NCBI RefSeq assembly: GCF_014217805.1
Contig: NZ_CP055156.1
Coordinates: 4,222,585 to 4,286,584 of the forward strand
Length of the DNA: 64,000 bases
Origin: Adhaeribacter swui
Lineage (GTDB): Bacteria > Bacteroidota > Bacteroidia > Cytophagales > Hymenobacteraceae
Reading direction: 5' to 3'
The notes below the pieces were generated by a model that was not told the origin of the DNA, did not search any database, and worked only from the letters and a program-made list of their open reading frames with translations. Numbering within the stretch: the stretch's first letter is position 1; every line of letters begins with the position of its first letter. This document shows positions 27,149 to 35,918 of this stretch, piece after piece. A program made the position numbers and the translations under genes.

Positions 27149-27687
27149 GCTTAATCGATTCAATTTTAAAAATTTTATAATTATGCCATTTTTACTTAAA
27201 AAGAAGGTTGCTCTGGCTTTACTTTCTAAAGAATTTTAAACGGATAGATTTTAAATTTTTAACTTTTCTAAATCTAATTCCTTAGATACAAACCGAATAA
27301 AATCAATATTGAGTTTACCTATTTAAAGGTTCTGGATTAACCTCTGTGGAACAGAATCAAACTTATGGCCATAAAACAGTAAGCTGCTGTGCCGGTAAAT
27401 ACAAGCGAAAGTATTAGGTTAAGTATAAGAAGCGTAAAAGCCAGAGTGATGGCTTAATTATCAAATGCTTACAGGTTAATAAACCTCGTAAACTTATAAG
27501 GCGACTGGAAAGGCAGCCAAAAACAAGGAGCTACCCGGGACTGGCTTACCTGAACTAGGAAACAAAACCCGCAGCGGTTTTCAAAAATTAATTTTTAACA
27601 TTATTGTTAACTATGGGTTAGCAGGTTATAAAAGTAAGTCCTTGAGTTAAAGAAATACCTACTATCCTGGGGTTTAAATTTTTTTTA

Positions 27688-27704
27688 CAGGATAGGGCAG
27701 GACA
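27688..27704 (+). promoter_or_regulatory. tandem heptamer motif d (orphan orientation)
   Basis: CAGGATA-GGG-CAGGACA on the plus strand, with an extra inverted half-site CTATCCTG at 27662-27669. It does not face a gene start: downstream on the plus strand is the 3' end of the kinase gene. It might drive an antisense transcript, act in looping with copy c, or be a relic. Confidence 0.45.
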
Positions 27705-27758
27705 CCAGCTTACCGCCAAAATTTTAAAAATTCAGGTGCGTTTAAGCTTGCTGCCAGG

Positions 27759-29090
27759 CTATTGCCATATTTGTAAGGCCATGGCTGCACCCAGCGCCGT
27801 ACCTTGCGAATTTTCTGCAACAATGATTTGCAGGGTAGGAAATGCTTCTTGCAGCAAAGCCATAAAAATTTTGTTTTTACTAAATCCGCCGTCCACTAGT
27901 AAGTATTTAAAGGCAGCTAAGCGGTATTCGCTAGCCAGGTGTATCGCCTTAATCTGGGGCGCCAGGAGTTGCCGTATTAAAGCATGGTAAGCTTCTTCGT
28001 AGGTTTGGTAAGCGCCGCCATCAAACTGCTTGGCAATTTGGTAGTTAAAGATAATTTTAGCGGAAGCCTCCCCCGATTCCGGCATTCCCGAGCCAGCTGG
28101 CACCATACTGGGCGTAAACTCGGGTTGGTATACCACAGTTTTAAAATAATCTAGCGGTTTATTAAAATGCGCCGCCAGTTTTTTGGTTTGTACTTCGTGC
28201 TCGTTACCAATAAATACCCGCGAAGCCCGTACCGGATTGCCATTGTAGGTTAAATAATTCAGACAGTCTTGTTGCAGCATTTCTTCGGTGAGCGGCTCTT
28301 GGGCAAACGGGTTGAGCGTAATGCCCCAGGTGCCGGTAGAAAGTAATAAAAAAGGCTCCTGGTATTTTTGTAAATACGGAATTAAAGCCGCCGAACTGTC
28401 GTGGAGGCCAATGCCCACTGGAATTTGCTTATTCCGAAACTTAATGCTGAAAGTAGTATTATAGTCGGTAATACGGGGTAGCAGCGAAATAATATCTTCC
28501 TGATAAACCCAGTTGTGGTACTGATTTTTAGTAAAATCCCAGAGGCCGGTGTGGCACCCAATACTGGTATATTCCGACACGCGCTGCCCCGAAAACTGAA
28601 ATGCGCAGAATTGAGGCAAATGCAACGAACATTTAATCTGGCTAAATAGATGTGGTTTTTTGTATTTAAGCCAGTAAAGTTGTTTTCCTGAGTTAAGCAT
28701 GCCTAAATCCGGCGAGGCCGTTTGGGCAGAAAACGTCAGCTTAGAGCCGTACTGCGCGTGGAACTGCTGGTCTAAGTCTTCAGGAAAAGGTTTTAAGTAA
28801 GAGTATAAGGGAGTAGCTGGTTTATTTTGCGCATTTAAGTGCACAAAACTGGCCCCGTAGGTAGTAAAATTAAGCCCCCGAATATCAAATTGGGTGTTGT
28901 TTTCGAGATGTTGCCAGGTTTGTTGTAACCAGTTAATCAAGGAATTTAAATCTTCGCTTGGTTCGCCGTCGTCGTCGGTAATTTCAGGAAAGCGCGTTTC
29001 TATTTCGTGGATAATCCGATATTCCGGGTCAAAAAGAACGCATTTCTTGTTGGTTTTACCTATATCAAATACCGCTACGCAAGGAACCAT
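27759..29090 (-). CDS. FGGY-family sugar kinase, probable L-rhamnulokinase
   Basis: A 443-aa FGGY kinase. The N-terminal phosphate-binding loop is AVFDIGKTNKKCVLFD (residues 6-21), LLLSTGTWGITLNPF marks the second ATPase lobe, and LLVDGGFSKNKIFMALLQEAF with GTALGAAMAL near the end is the FGGY C-terminal lobe. It would phosphorylate L-rhamnulose to rhamnulose-1-phosphate with ATP. The assignment to rhamnulose rather than another ketose rests on the neighbours: rhamnose isomerase upstream (114 bp), the rhamnulose-phosphate aldolase fusion and RhaT on the same strand. Kinases of this subgroup also act on fuculose, so that is the main alternative. Confidence 0.85.
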   Translation of the reverse strand: MVPCVAVFDIGKTNKKCVLFDPEYRIIHEIETRFPEITDDDGEPSEDLNSLINWLQQTWQHLENNTQFDIRGLNFTTYGASFVHLNAQNKPATPLYSYLKPFPEDLDQQFHAQYGSKLTFSAQTASPDLGMLNSGKQLYWLKYKKPHLFSQIKCSLHLPQFCAFQFSGQRVSEYTSIGCHTGLWDFTKNQYHNWVYQEDIISLLPRITDYNTTFSIKFRNKQIPVGIGLHDSSAALIPYLQKYQEPFLLLSTGTWGITLNPFAQEPLTEEMLQQDCLNYLTYNGNPVRASRVFIGNEHEVQTKKLAAHFNKPLDYFKTVVYQPEFTPSMVPAGSGMPESGEASAKIIFNYQIAKQFDGGAYQTYEEAYHALIRQLLAPQIKAIHLASEYRLAAFKYLLVDGGFSKNKIFMALLQEAFPTLQIIVAENSQGTALGAAMALQIWQ

Positions 29091-29096
29091 TAGAAT

Positions 29097-29186
29097 TAAG
29101 AGTTAGGAGTTAAAAGTTATGTGTTAAAAGTGGTGGAATTTTAAAATTTTAAAAATCTGATTTTCTAAAATCTAGTGTCTAACATC
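29097..29186. repeat. degenerate repeat between isomerase and kinase genes
   Basis: Variants of AGTTAGGAGTTAAAAGTTA at 29100-29130 and the 16-mer TCTAGTGTCTAACATC at 29171-29186 (also at 19833-19848) fill the short spacer in front of the kinase start. Confidence 0.6.
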
Positions 29187-29204
29187 TATAATTTAAAATC
29201 CAAC

Positions 29205-30488
29205 CTACAAACCGGTAGTGTAAGTTTTAAGACCACGTTGTTTAATAAGCTGCTGCCGGATTTTTTGTTCGCGGTAAAACGCTAAGGGCTGCAAGGCCGC
29301 TCCGCTTTGTAACCGGGCTTGCGCCAGCAAAGGCCGTACATCTGTCCGGAAGGCTTGTTGCAGAATTTCCTGGGCCTGGGTGGCATCGTTTTGTTCCTGG
29401 GCTTTTTCCAGCGCTTGCCGGTCGATGATTAAGGCTTGGGCATACGCTATTTTTATGGCTTCTACCGATTGCAGTAAATCTTCCAGCGGGTCTTTTACGT
29501 TGTGGCTGGCGTCAATCATCCAGCTTAAAGGCGGGTTTTTTACTTCGGCGCTGATCATGCCTTCTACCAGTTCGTTAAAAATTAAAAATAACTGGAAAGG
29601 CCGCATGGCGCCCACGGTTAAATCATCGTCGCCGTATTTAGAATCGTTAAAGTGAAAACCGCCCAGTTTGCCTTCCATCATAAACCGCGACACAATTTGT
29701 TCGATGTTGGTATTGGGTAAATGATGGCCTAAATCAACCAAACCCAAGGCTTTCTCGCCGAGTTTCTGGCAGAACAGGAGGGAAGTACCCCAGTCGGCAA
29801 CTACCGTGGAGTAAAAATGAGGTTCGTAGGGTTTGTATTCAATAAATACTTTCCAATCATCGGGCAATGTTTCGTAAATCTGCTGAAACGAATCCAGGGT
29901 ACGCTGAAATGCACGCCGGAAATTTTGCTGCCCCGGAAAATCCGAACCGTCCGATAACCAGATCGTTAACGCTTTGGAACCTAACGCCACGCCGTGTTTA
30001 ATTACTTCTACGTTATGGGCAATAGCCTGGTCGCGCACGTGCTTATCGGTGTGCGACAAAGAACCGTATTTATAGGAATGCGCCTGGTCTTCCTGGTCTT
30101 GAAAAGTGTTGGAATTGACGGCATCAAACTGCAACTCAAACGAAGCCGCTAATTGTTTAATGGCTGTTGCATTCTGCGGGATGTCCCAGGGAATGTGCAG
30201 CGAAATAGCCCCACTCGATTGATTTAAAGCGTGCAGTAACCCGACATCCTCAATTTTTTCTTCTAAGCTCCGCGGTTCCCCGCCACCCGCAAAACGGCCA
30301 AACCGGGTGCCGCCCATTCCTAAAGCCCAACTGGGAATGGCTACTTGAAAGGCAGCGAGTTGCTCCAGAATAGCGTTTACGTTGTGGCCTTCGTCTTGTA
30401 AAACACTTTGCAGGTACTTAAACTTTTTATCCTGGCTCGAGGCTAAAGTTTGGTTATGTTGGTCAATCAGCGATTTATCCAGGATCAT
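29205..30488 (-). CDS. rhaI: L-rhamnose isomerase, RhaI type
   Basis: A 427-aa TIM-barrel isomerase of the Pseudomonas-type RhaI family rather than E. coli RhaA. Visible blocks include WALGMGGTRFGRFAGGGEPR near residue 55, SLHIPWDIPQ, KALTIWLSDGSDFPGQQNF, VFIEYKPYEPHFYSTV with the metal-binding Glu, GLVDLGHHLPNTNIE with Asp/His, and GGFHFNDSKYGDDDL with His and Asp ligands. It converts L-rhamnose to L-rhamnulose. It stands between the aldolase fusion upstream (243 bp) and the kinase downstream, completing the pathway. Both spacers carry repeats but no extra promoter that I can see. Confidence 0.92.
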   Translation of the reverse strand: MILDKSLIDQHNQTLASSQDKKFKYLQSVLQDEGHNVNAILEQLAAFQVAIPSWALGMGGTRFGRFAGGGEPRSLEEKIEDVGLLHALNQSSGAISLHIPWDIPQNATAIKQLAASFELQFDAVNSNTFQDQEDQAHSYKYGSLSHTDKHVRDQAIAHNVEVIKHGVALGSKALTIWLSDGSDFPGQQNFRRAFQRTLDSFQQIYETLPDDWKVFIEYKPYEPHFYSTVVADWGTSLLFCQKLGEKALGLVDLGHHLPNTNIEQIVSRFMMEGKLGGFHFNDSKYGDDDLTVGAMRPFQLFLIFNELVEGMISAEVKNPPLSWMIDASHNVKDPLEDLLQSVEAIKIAYAQALIIDRQALEKAQEQNDATQAQEILQQAFRTDVRPLLAQARLQSGAALQPLAFYREQKIRQQLIKQRGLKTYTTGL

Positions 30489-30649
30489 GGCAGCAGGTTT
30501 TTAAAGATAAACTCAACCAATTTTTAAATTTATACTTTTTAACAGATTACAGCTTTAGCGCATTAAGTGCGGTTAGCGCCGGAAGTAAAGCCGCACCAAT
30601 AGGATGCAACTAGTCTGTTATAATTTAAAAAACAGAAACGTATGATATC

Positions 30650-30698
30650 GGCAATACCTGTTGGCACGAGCTACAAACTCGCACCAGCGGGTATTACC
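30650..30698. repeat. short hairpin repeat in the rha operon
   Basis: GGCAATACC ... GGTATTACC encloses an inner stem GGCACGAG/CTCGCACC with loop CTACAAA, 49 bp in all. It sits between the aldolase fusion and rhaI. Its palindromic build resembles REP-type elements, and the inner stem recalls the GCTCGTG/CACGAGC words of module B. Confidence 0.6.
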
Positions 30699-30730
30699 AA
30701 TATTTTAAAAATTTTAATTTTAAGAAAAGA

Positions 30731-32857
30731 TTAACGCACAAATGCGGCTGGTACGCCACCATCCACGTTCAATACGTTGCCGGTGCTCTTGTTGAGTAAG
30801 CCACCCACGTATAAGAACACGGCATTCGCCATATCTTCGACCAGTAATTCTTCGTTTAATACCGTACGTTTGGCGTAATAAGCTGGCAGTTCAGCCACGG
30901 AAATGCCATAAGCTTTAGCCCGACCTTCGGCCCAGCCGCTTTCCCAGATTTTGCTGCCCCGGATTACCGCATCTGGATTTACTACATTTACCCGTATCTT
31001 ATCAGAACCCAACTCGGCAGCCATTAACCGCGACATGTGTAATTGAGCCGCTTTGGCAGTACCATAGGCAATGTTATTAGGCCCGGAAACCAAGGCATTT
31101 TTACTCACAATGTTTACAATATCACCACCCAGTTGTTGCTTGCGCATTATTTTAACACCTTGCTGCGATACTAAGAATTGGCCTTTTACCAGTACATCCT
31201 GCAGTATATCGTAATCAGCTTCGGTGGTTTCCATCATGGGCTTAGAAATAGATAAACCGGCGCAATTCACCACAATATCTACGCCGCCAAAAGCTAGATT
31301 TGCCGTTTTAAAAGCTTCAGCAATGGCTTGCGAACTGGTAACATCTACAATCGCGGTGGCGGCGGTATCGCGGCCAAACTTTTTATTAAATTCCGCTTGC
31401 GCTTCCTGAATATCAGCTTCGCGCATATCAACCATTACCACGCAGGCACCTTCCTGAGCCAGTTTATCGGCAATAGCTTTGCCAATGCCGCCGCTACCAC
31501 CGGTAATTAAGGCAATTTTGCGCGACAAAGGTTTTTCTTTGGGCATGCGTTGCAGTTTGGCTTCTTCTAATAACCAATATTCAATATCAAACGCTTCTTG
31601 TTCCGGCAAACCCTGGTACTCCGAAATAGCTTCGGCACCCCGCATTACGTTAATGGCATTTATGTAAAACTCGCTGGCTACGCGGGCCGTTTGCTTGTCT
31701 TTGGCGAACGAAAACATGCCTACGCCGGGGTAAATAATTATTACCGGATTCGCATCGCGAACCGCCGGGCTATTCGGGTGTTTGCTGCGTTCGTAATAAC
31801 CGGTGTAATCGGCCCGGTAAGCTTCAAACTGGGCAGTAAGTTGATTTTTTAAATTTTCAGCATCTGAGATGTCCGCATCCGGAGTTAAATTTAAAACCAA
31901 AGGCCGTATTTTGGTGCGCAAAAAGTGATCGGGGCAACTGGTACCCAGCGGCGCTAGTTTATCTAAATCGTGGCTGTTAATGTATTCCAACACGCGTTCG
32001 TCGTCGGTGAAATGCCCGATCATGCGATTTTGGCTGGAGCACAAACCCCGCAGCACCGGAATCATTTCGCTGGCTTTGGCTAGGCGTTCTTCAGCGGGCA
32101 AAGACTGAATTTTAGCGCCGCCAAATACCGGCCGATCCTTCCCATAGTTTTGTTGCAAATACTCCGATGCCTTCTCAATAGTTTCTAAAGTATTGATATA
32201 GCTTTCGTAGGCAGTATCGCCCCAGGTAAACAAACCGTGGCTGCCCAAAATAATGCCTGTAATACCCGGATTATCTTGTACGGCTTTTTCCATCTGTAAA
32301 CCTAAGTCAAAACCGGGCCGCTGCCACGGCACCCAGGCTACTTTACCGCCAAACAATTCGCGGGTAATTTGTTCGCCGTTTTTGGCGGCCGCAATGGCAA
32401 TAATGGCATCGGGGTGTAAGTGGTCGATGTGCTTAAAAGGTAAAAAAGCGTGTAAAGGCGTATCGATGGAAGGCGCTTTGGAATCTAAATCATAAATGCA
32501 ATGATTAAACAAGGCTACCATTTCGTCTTCGTGGGCTAAACCACGGTAGCGGTTTTTCAGGCTGTGCAATTTATCGACGTACAATGCCGCCAGGCCACTT
32601 TTCTTTAAAGTGCCCAGGTCGCCGCCGGAACCTTTTACCCACATTACTTCTACATCCTGGCCGGTTAAAGGGTCGGGCATATCTACTTTGCAACTGGTGT
32701 TGCCTCCGGCGTAATTGGTTAAGCGTAAATCGGCGCCCAATAAATTAGAACGATAAATTAAAAGCGCTACCTCATCATCCTTTAGAGAATTGGCTACTTG
32801 CTCGTCCCAGAGATAACTTACGTATTTAAATGTGGTGGTTGCAGTCGAATTATCCAT
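30731..32857 (-). CDS. rhamnulose-1-phosphate aldolase / lactaldehyde dehydrogenase fusion
   Basis: A 708-aa two-domain enzyme (RhaE-RhaW arrangement). Residues about 20-340 are a class II aldolase/adducin domain with metal-binding histidines in FKHIDHLHPD (His143, 146, 148) and SHGLFTW (His207). Residues about 446-708 are a short-chain dehydrogenase with TGGSGGIG at 452-459 and the catalytic Tyr598-x3-Lys602 (YGTAK). The first half splits rhamnulose-1-phosphate into dihydroxyacetone phosphate and L-lactaldehyde; the second oxidises (or reduces) the lactaldehyde. The gene has its own CAGGATA-type promoter at 32996-33040 and follows rhaT. The length is normal for the fusion. Confidence 0.93.
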   Translation of the reverse strand: MDNSTATTTFKYVSYLWDEQVANSLKDDEVALLIYRSNLLGADLRLTNYAGGNTSCKVDMPDPLTGQDVEVMWVKGSGGDLGTLKKSGLAALYVDKLHSLKNRYRGLAHEDEMVALFNHCIYDLDSKAPSIDTPLHAFLPFKHIDHLHPDAIIAIAAAKNGEQITRELFGGKVAWVPWQRPGFDLGLQMEKAVQDNPGITGIILGSHGLFTWGDTAYESYINTLETIEKASEYLQQNYGKDRPVFGGAKIQSLPAEERLAKASEMIPVLRGLCSSQNRMIGHFTDDERVLEYINSHDLDKLAPLGTSCPDHFLRTKIRPLVLNLTPDADISDAENLKNQLTAQFEAYRADYTGYYERSKHPNSPAVRDANPVIIIYPGVGMFSFAKDKQTARVASEFYINAINVMRGAEAISEYQGLPEQEAFDIEYWLLEEAKLQRMPKEKPLSRKIALITGGSGGIGKAIADKLAQEGACVVMVDMREADIQEAQAEFNKKFGRDTAATAIVDVTSSQAIAEAFKTANLAFGGVDIVVNCAGLSISKPMMETTEADYDILQDVLVKGQFLVSQQGVKIMRKQQLGGDIVNIVSKNALVSGPNNIAYGTAKAAQLHMSRLMAAELGSDKIRVNVVNPDAVIRGSKIWESGWAEGRAKAYGISVAELPAYYAKRTVLNEELLVEDMANAVFLYVGGLLNKSTGNVLNVDGGVPAAFVR

Positions 32858-32995
32858 ATCCGATTATGTTTAAGTTTTTTTATTCTAAAGATGATTTGGT
32901 TTTTAAATTTTTGCGTTTGCTATTATTAAGGTGAAGCGGGAGAAAGTAATAAATTTAAAAAATGGGTTTGTTGCCTTTTCCGGTTTTACCATTAT

Positions 32996-33040
32996 CAAAT
33001 GTAGTTATTATACCCCTTTAGGCCATCCTGTGCTATCCTG
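32996..33040 (-). promoter_or_regulatory. tandem heptamer motif e with -7 box (aldolase fusion promoter)
   Basis: On the minus strand CAGGATA-GCA-CAGGATG (33040-33024), 20 nt, then a perfect TAnnTTTG box, TACATTTG (33003-32996). The start codon is 138 nt further on. Confidence 0.7.
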
Positions 33041-33111
33041 TCGGGGTTTTTATATCTTGCAGAAGGTCGGTTTAAGTTGATTGTTTGTTACTGTAAACGC
33101 GGCAGTTTTGT

Positions 33112-34182
33112 TCAGGAGGCCAGGTAATTTCCGTAGCCCACTACCATCGTAGAAATAATTACCGTAACAATGCCCAGAATAATAACCCGCATGGTGCGGG
33201 CACTGGCGCCTTTCCATTCGTTAAAATAAATGCCCCAGATATTACTCACGATAATAATAAAGGCCATGTGTAAGGTCCAGCTACTAAAACCTAGGCCGTT
33301 GGCCGAAAAAAGGCTTTCGCCCATGCCGTAAAAAAAGAACTGCAAATACCAGGTGGTACCGGCAATGGCCGAGAAAAGATAATTGCGGACTAAAGGCGTG
33401 GCTTTGTTTACGTAATCGCCGCCGGTTTTATTTTTGATATTTAAATACAAACACCAGATAATGTTGGTAGTTAAGCCGCCCAGTAAAATAACCACCAGGG
33501 TAGGATTGTTTTGCCATAACGGATCGATGCCGCGGGCCACGGTGGCTTCGGCGATGGGTTTGCCGGTTTCGTACCCAAACGACATAAAGGCGCTGAGCAC
33601 CCCTGAGAATATGGCCACCAGAATACCTTTCGGGAAATTAAACTCCTTGATGTTTTCGGTTTTTTGTTCCGGCGATAATTCTTTTTCTTTTAAAGTGCCG
33701 GCTTTGCCGCAAATGCCAATACCCACTAAACACAGTAAAACCCCGGCAAAAATAATTAGTCCGGAAGTAGTGCTGAGCAGTTCGGTAATGGTTTTGGCGT
33801 TACCGGACCGGCCAAAAAACTCGTAAAATATGGGTGGTATAAGCGTGCCGAAGGCCGCACAAAAACCCAAAACAATAGCCATACCCAACGACAAACCCAG
33901 ATACCGCATGGTTAAACCAAAGGTTAAACCACCTATGCCCCACAGTAAACCCATTAAATAGGTGTAAAACAAAGTAGAAAAAGGCGTGTGGGTTAAGGTT
34001 TCTAAGTAGCCGGGTGCTGTAAGGGCGGCGCCAATGGGCGGCACAATTAACCACGAAAAAATACCTCCCACCAGCCAGTAACTTTCCCAGGCCCATTGTT
34101 TTACGCGATTAAACGGTATGTAAAAACTGCCGGAGGCAAAGCCCCCGATAAAATGGTAAAATAATCCCAGAATGACCTGCAT
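33112..34182 (-). CDS. rhaT: L-rhamnose/H+ symporter RhaT
   Basis: A 356-aa inner-membrane protein with about ten hydrophobic helices, of the drug/metabolite transporter-like RhaT family. The start LGLFYHFIGGFASGSFYIPFNRVKQWAWESYW is typical for RhaT, as are GLLWGIGGLTFGLTMRYLG and GETWYLQF-like AGTTWYLQFFFYGMGES. It imports L-rhamnose with protons. It is the first gene of the rha run, with the rest on the same strand downstream, and its CAGGATA-type promoter lies at 34337-34381, in front of a 155-nt leader. Confidence 0.93.
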   Translation of the reverse strand: MQVILGLFYHFIGGFASGSFYIPFNRVKQWAWESYWLVGGIFSWLIVPPIGAALTAPGYLETLTHTPFSTLFYTYLMGLLWGIGGLTFGLTMRYLGLSLGMAIVLGFCAAFGTLIPPIFYEFFGRSGNAKTITELLSTTSGLIIFAGVLLCLVGIGICGKAGTLKEKELSPEQKTENIKEFNFPKGILVAIFSGVLSAFMSFGYETGKPIAEATVARGIDPLWQNNPTLVVILLGGLTTNIIWCLYLNIKNKTGGDYVNKATPLVRNYLFSAIAGTTWYLQFFFYGMGESLFSANGLGFSSWTLHMAFIIIVSNIWGIYFNEWKGASARTMRVIILGIVTVIISTMVVGYGNYLAS

Positions 34183-34336
34183 AGAGGAATAGTTGGTTTA
34201 GAAAAGTAAATTTTTTTTGGAAAAATTGAAATACAAATGGCAATGGAAAATTTTAAAAATTTGCCGGCTAATTCATGATTTTAGCTGTCTATAAAGCCGT
34301 TTTTTAAAAATTTTTAAAATTAATCTACTATATTGG

Positions 34337-34381
34337 GAAATGTAGTTGTAAAAACAAGAGAAACTGTCCTGCACTATCCTG
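34337..34381 (-). promoter_or_regulatory. tandem heptamer motif f with -7 box (rhaT promoter)
   Basis: On the minus strand CAGGATA-GTG-CAGGACA (34381-34365), exactly 20 nt, then TACATTTC (34344-34337), one base from TAnnTTTG and seven of eight bases equal to the box of copy e. TAATTTTG directly before the motif (34389-34382) could be a second box. Confidence 0.65.
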
Positions 34382-34463
34382 CAAAATTACTTTAGCGAAA
34401 AGTAAAAAAATTGTGAAAAAAAGGTTTGATAAATTATTGGATTAAAAAGTTAACTTCAGTTTG

Positions 34464-35066
34464 TTAGCTTGGAAGCGTTTTTCTTTAGAGCCGGTTCCCG
34501 CCTCCAGGCTGAGGTTCCATCTTACTGGATACAGCTGAGTTTGCCTCATGGCCGGCGGGCCTCGTTTGGCTCTCTCGCACTCGCTAGTCTTCCTTTCCTC
34601 GACTCCGTCTGCGGAATTTTGCTGCGCAAAACCGGAACCCTATCAGGTGCTCCATAGCCAAACTGGTGTCAGTGGCGTTTAGCTACGGATTTTACTTACT
34701 CCTGAATTCTCGAATAATAATGGTATTGACATCCTTCAAGTATATCCTTTTAAGCTTTGTAAACAGAAATATGGATTTTAGTAGATTTTCTTTGATGCAG
34801 TTTGTTATTAAAGTCAATGCTTATATTTCATTATGCTTAATTTAAGAAAAGCCGTAGCTACTCGCCACTGACACCAGTTTGGCTGTTGAGGGCCTTCTAA
34901 GGTTCCGGTGCGTAGCATTCCGACGTAAGGAGGAAAGGAAGCTTAGACCAGCCCGAGAGAGCCAAACGAGGCCCGCCGGCCATGAGGCAAACTCAGCCTG
35001 TTACAATGTAATGGAACCAATACATGGAGACGGGAACCGGCTCCAAAGAACAACTTCCTAGTCTAA
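34464..35066. repeat. 600-bp fold-back element with 200-bp arms
   Basis: Two long inverted arms, about 34464-34688 and 34852-35066, surround 163 bp of AT-rich DNA. The arms agree almost perfectly over GCTGAGTTTGCCTCATGGCC and the 25 bases after it (34534-34577 against 34954-34997) and over GCCAAACTGGTGTCAGTGGC (34657-34676 against 34864-34883), and more loosely elsewhere. Short reading frames in the arms are not conserved between them. No transposase is inside. It fits a MITE-like or fold-back element, or two inverted copies of one dispersed repeat. The whole spacer 34183-35344 holds no gene. Confidence 0.85.
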
Positions 35067-35344
35067 TTCTTATTTTTAAGATAACTTAGGTATAAAATTT
35101 TATAATTTCGGTGCCCGAAGGTTTTAAAACAACTCGCCTGGGCTTTAAAAAAGAAGAAAACCTAACCTGATAAAGCAGAATTTTAAAAATTTAAAAATTG
35201 GCAGGTTTTAACATTGAAACTTACCTTCAAGATTAAGCTTTTAATGTAACCAGTTTTCCGGCTGAGGTAACTGCAAAATTCTTGTACCGCAGGGTAAATC
35301 TATTCGGGTAATCTTGCGTAATCGTACTAAAAATAGATACGATC

Positions 35345-35908
35345 ATGAAGCTCCTCGTTACTTTACTGTTTAGTTTGTTTTTGTTGGTTGGCTGCACCAC
35401 CAATCAGTTTTTAACCTCTAACCAATACTCCAACACCGAAATACCACTTTCCATCGTTTTGCCCGAAAGTAAATCGCCTTTAACGCATACGCAGGCTTTG
35501 CAGCGGGCTTCTGATAAAAAATTTAAAAAATACGCCGCTCAGCTTACCGACCAACCACCGCAAAAAATCTTGTTTTACAGCGGCGGTGCCGACAACCCCG
35601 ACCAGGTACCTTATACCGCCGTGGGCAGTGTTATTAGCTTAGCCGATACCGTAAAAATTAAAAATTCGGGCTTTGCTAACCGTAGAGTAAACGAGCAGTC
35701 CTATCTGCACAAAACTACCATCGATAAAGCCAATAAGGTGGTATCGTCGGAGTACATTGTAAAAATGCCGACCGATTATTTTTACCTTTTTGCTTCGGCG
35801 CCCATAACTAAAGCTATCCGGCAAAACGAAGAAGCCATGATTATTGTGCAGGATAGTTTAAACCGGAAATACTCAGCGGCGATTAGCACTTTAAAATTTA
35901 CAAAATAA
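35345..35908 (+). CDS. small lipoprotein of unknown function
   Basis: A 187-aa protein with a clear lipoprotein signal (MKLLVTLLFSLFLLVGCTTNQ, Cys17). The mature part is mixed alpha/beta with repeated Ser/Thr-rich strands (KILFYSGGADNPDQVPYTAVG, VVSSEYIVKMPTDYFYLFASAP) and no motif that I recognise. It may be periplasmic-facing in the outer membrane, a common fate of such lipoproteins. It converges on the LacI-type regulator with only 10 bp between stop codons, and its own promoter region lies beside the fold-back element. I cannot assign a function. Confidence 0.75.
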   Translation: MKLLVTLLFSLFLLVGCTTNQFLTSNQYSNTEIPLSIVLPESKSPLTHTQALQRASDKKFKKYAAQLTDQPPQKILFYSGGADNPDQVPYTAVGSVISLADTVKIKNSGFANRRVNEQSYLHKTTIDKANKVVSSEYIVKMPTDYFYLFASAPITKAIRQNEEAMIIVQDSLNRKYSAAISTLKFTK

Positions 35909-35918
35909 AAACCAACGT

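Larger units (their letters stand above)
26982..27758. other. 777-bp spacer with two tandem heptamer motifs
   Basis: No convincing gene. Motif copy c (27132-27148) faces susC; motif copy d (27688-27704) faces the other way, into the 3' end of the kinase gene. The stretch 27150-27660 is AT-rich with no reading frame of note and could hide a small RNA; nothing in the sequence proves one. Confidence 0.5.

Noticed and set aside
34469-35061. Two 60-codon frames in the arms of the fold-back element
   Set aside because: The arms are related by inversion, yet the two frames do not encode similar peptides, so coding is not what is kept.
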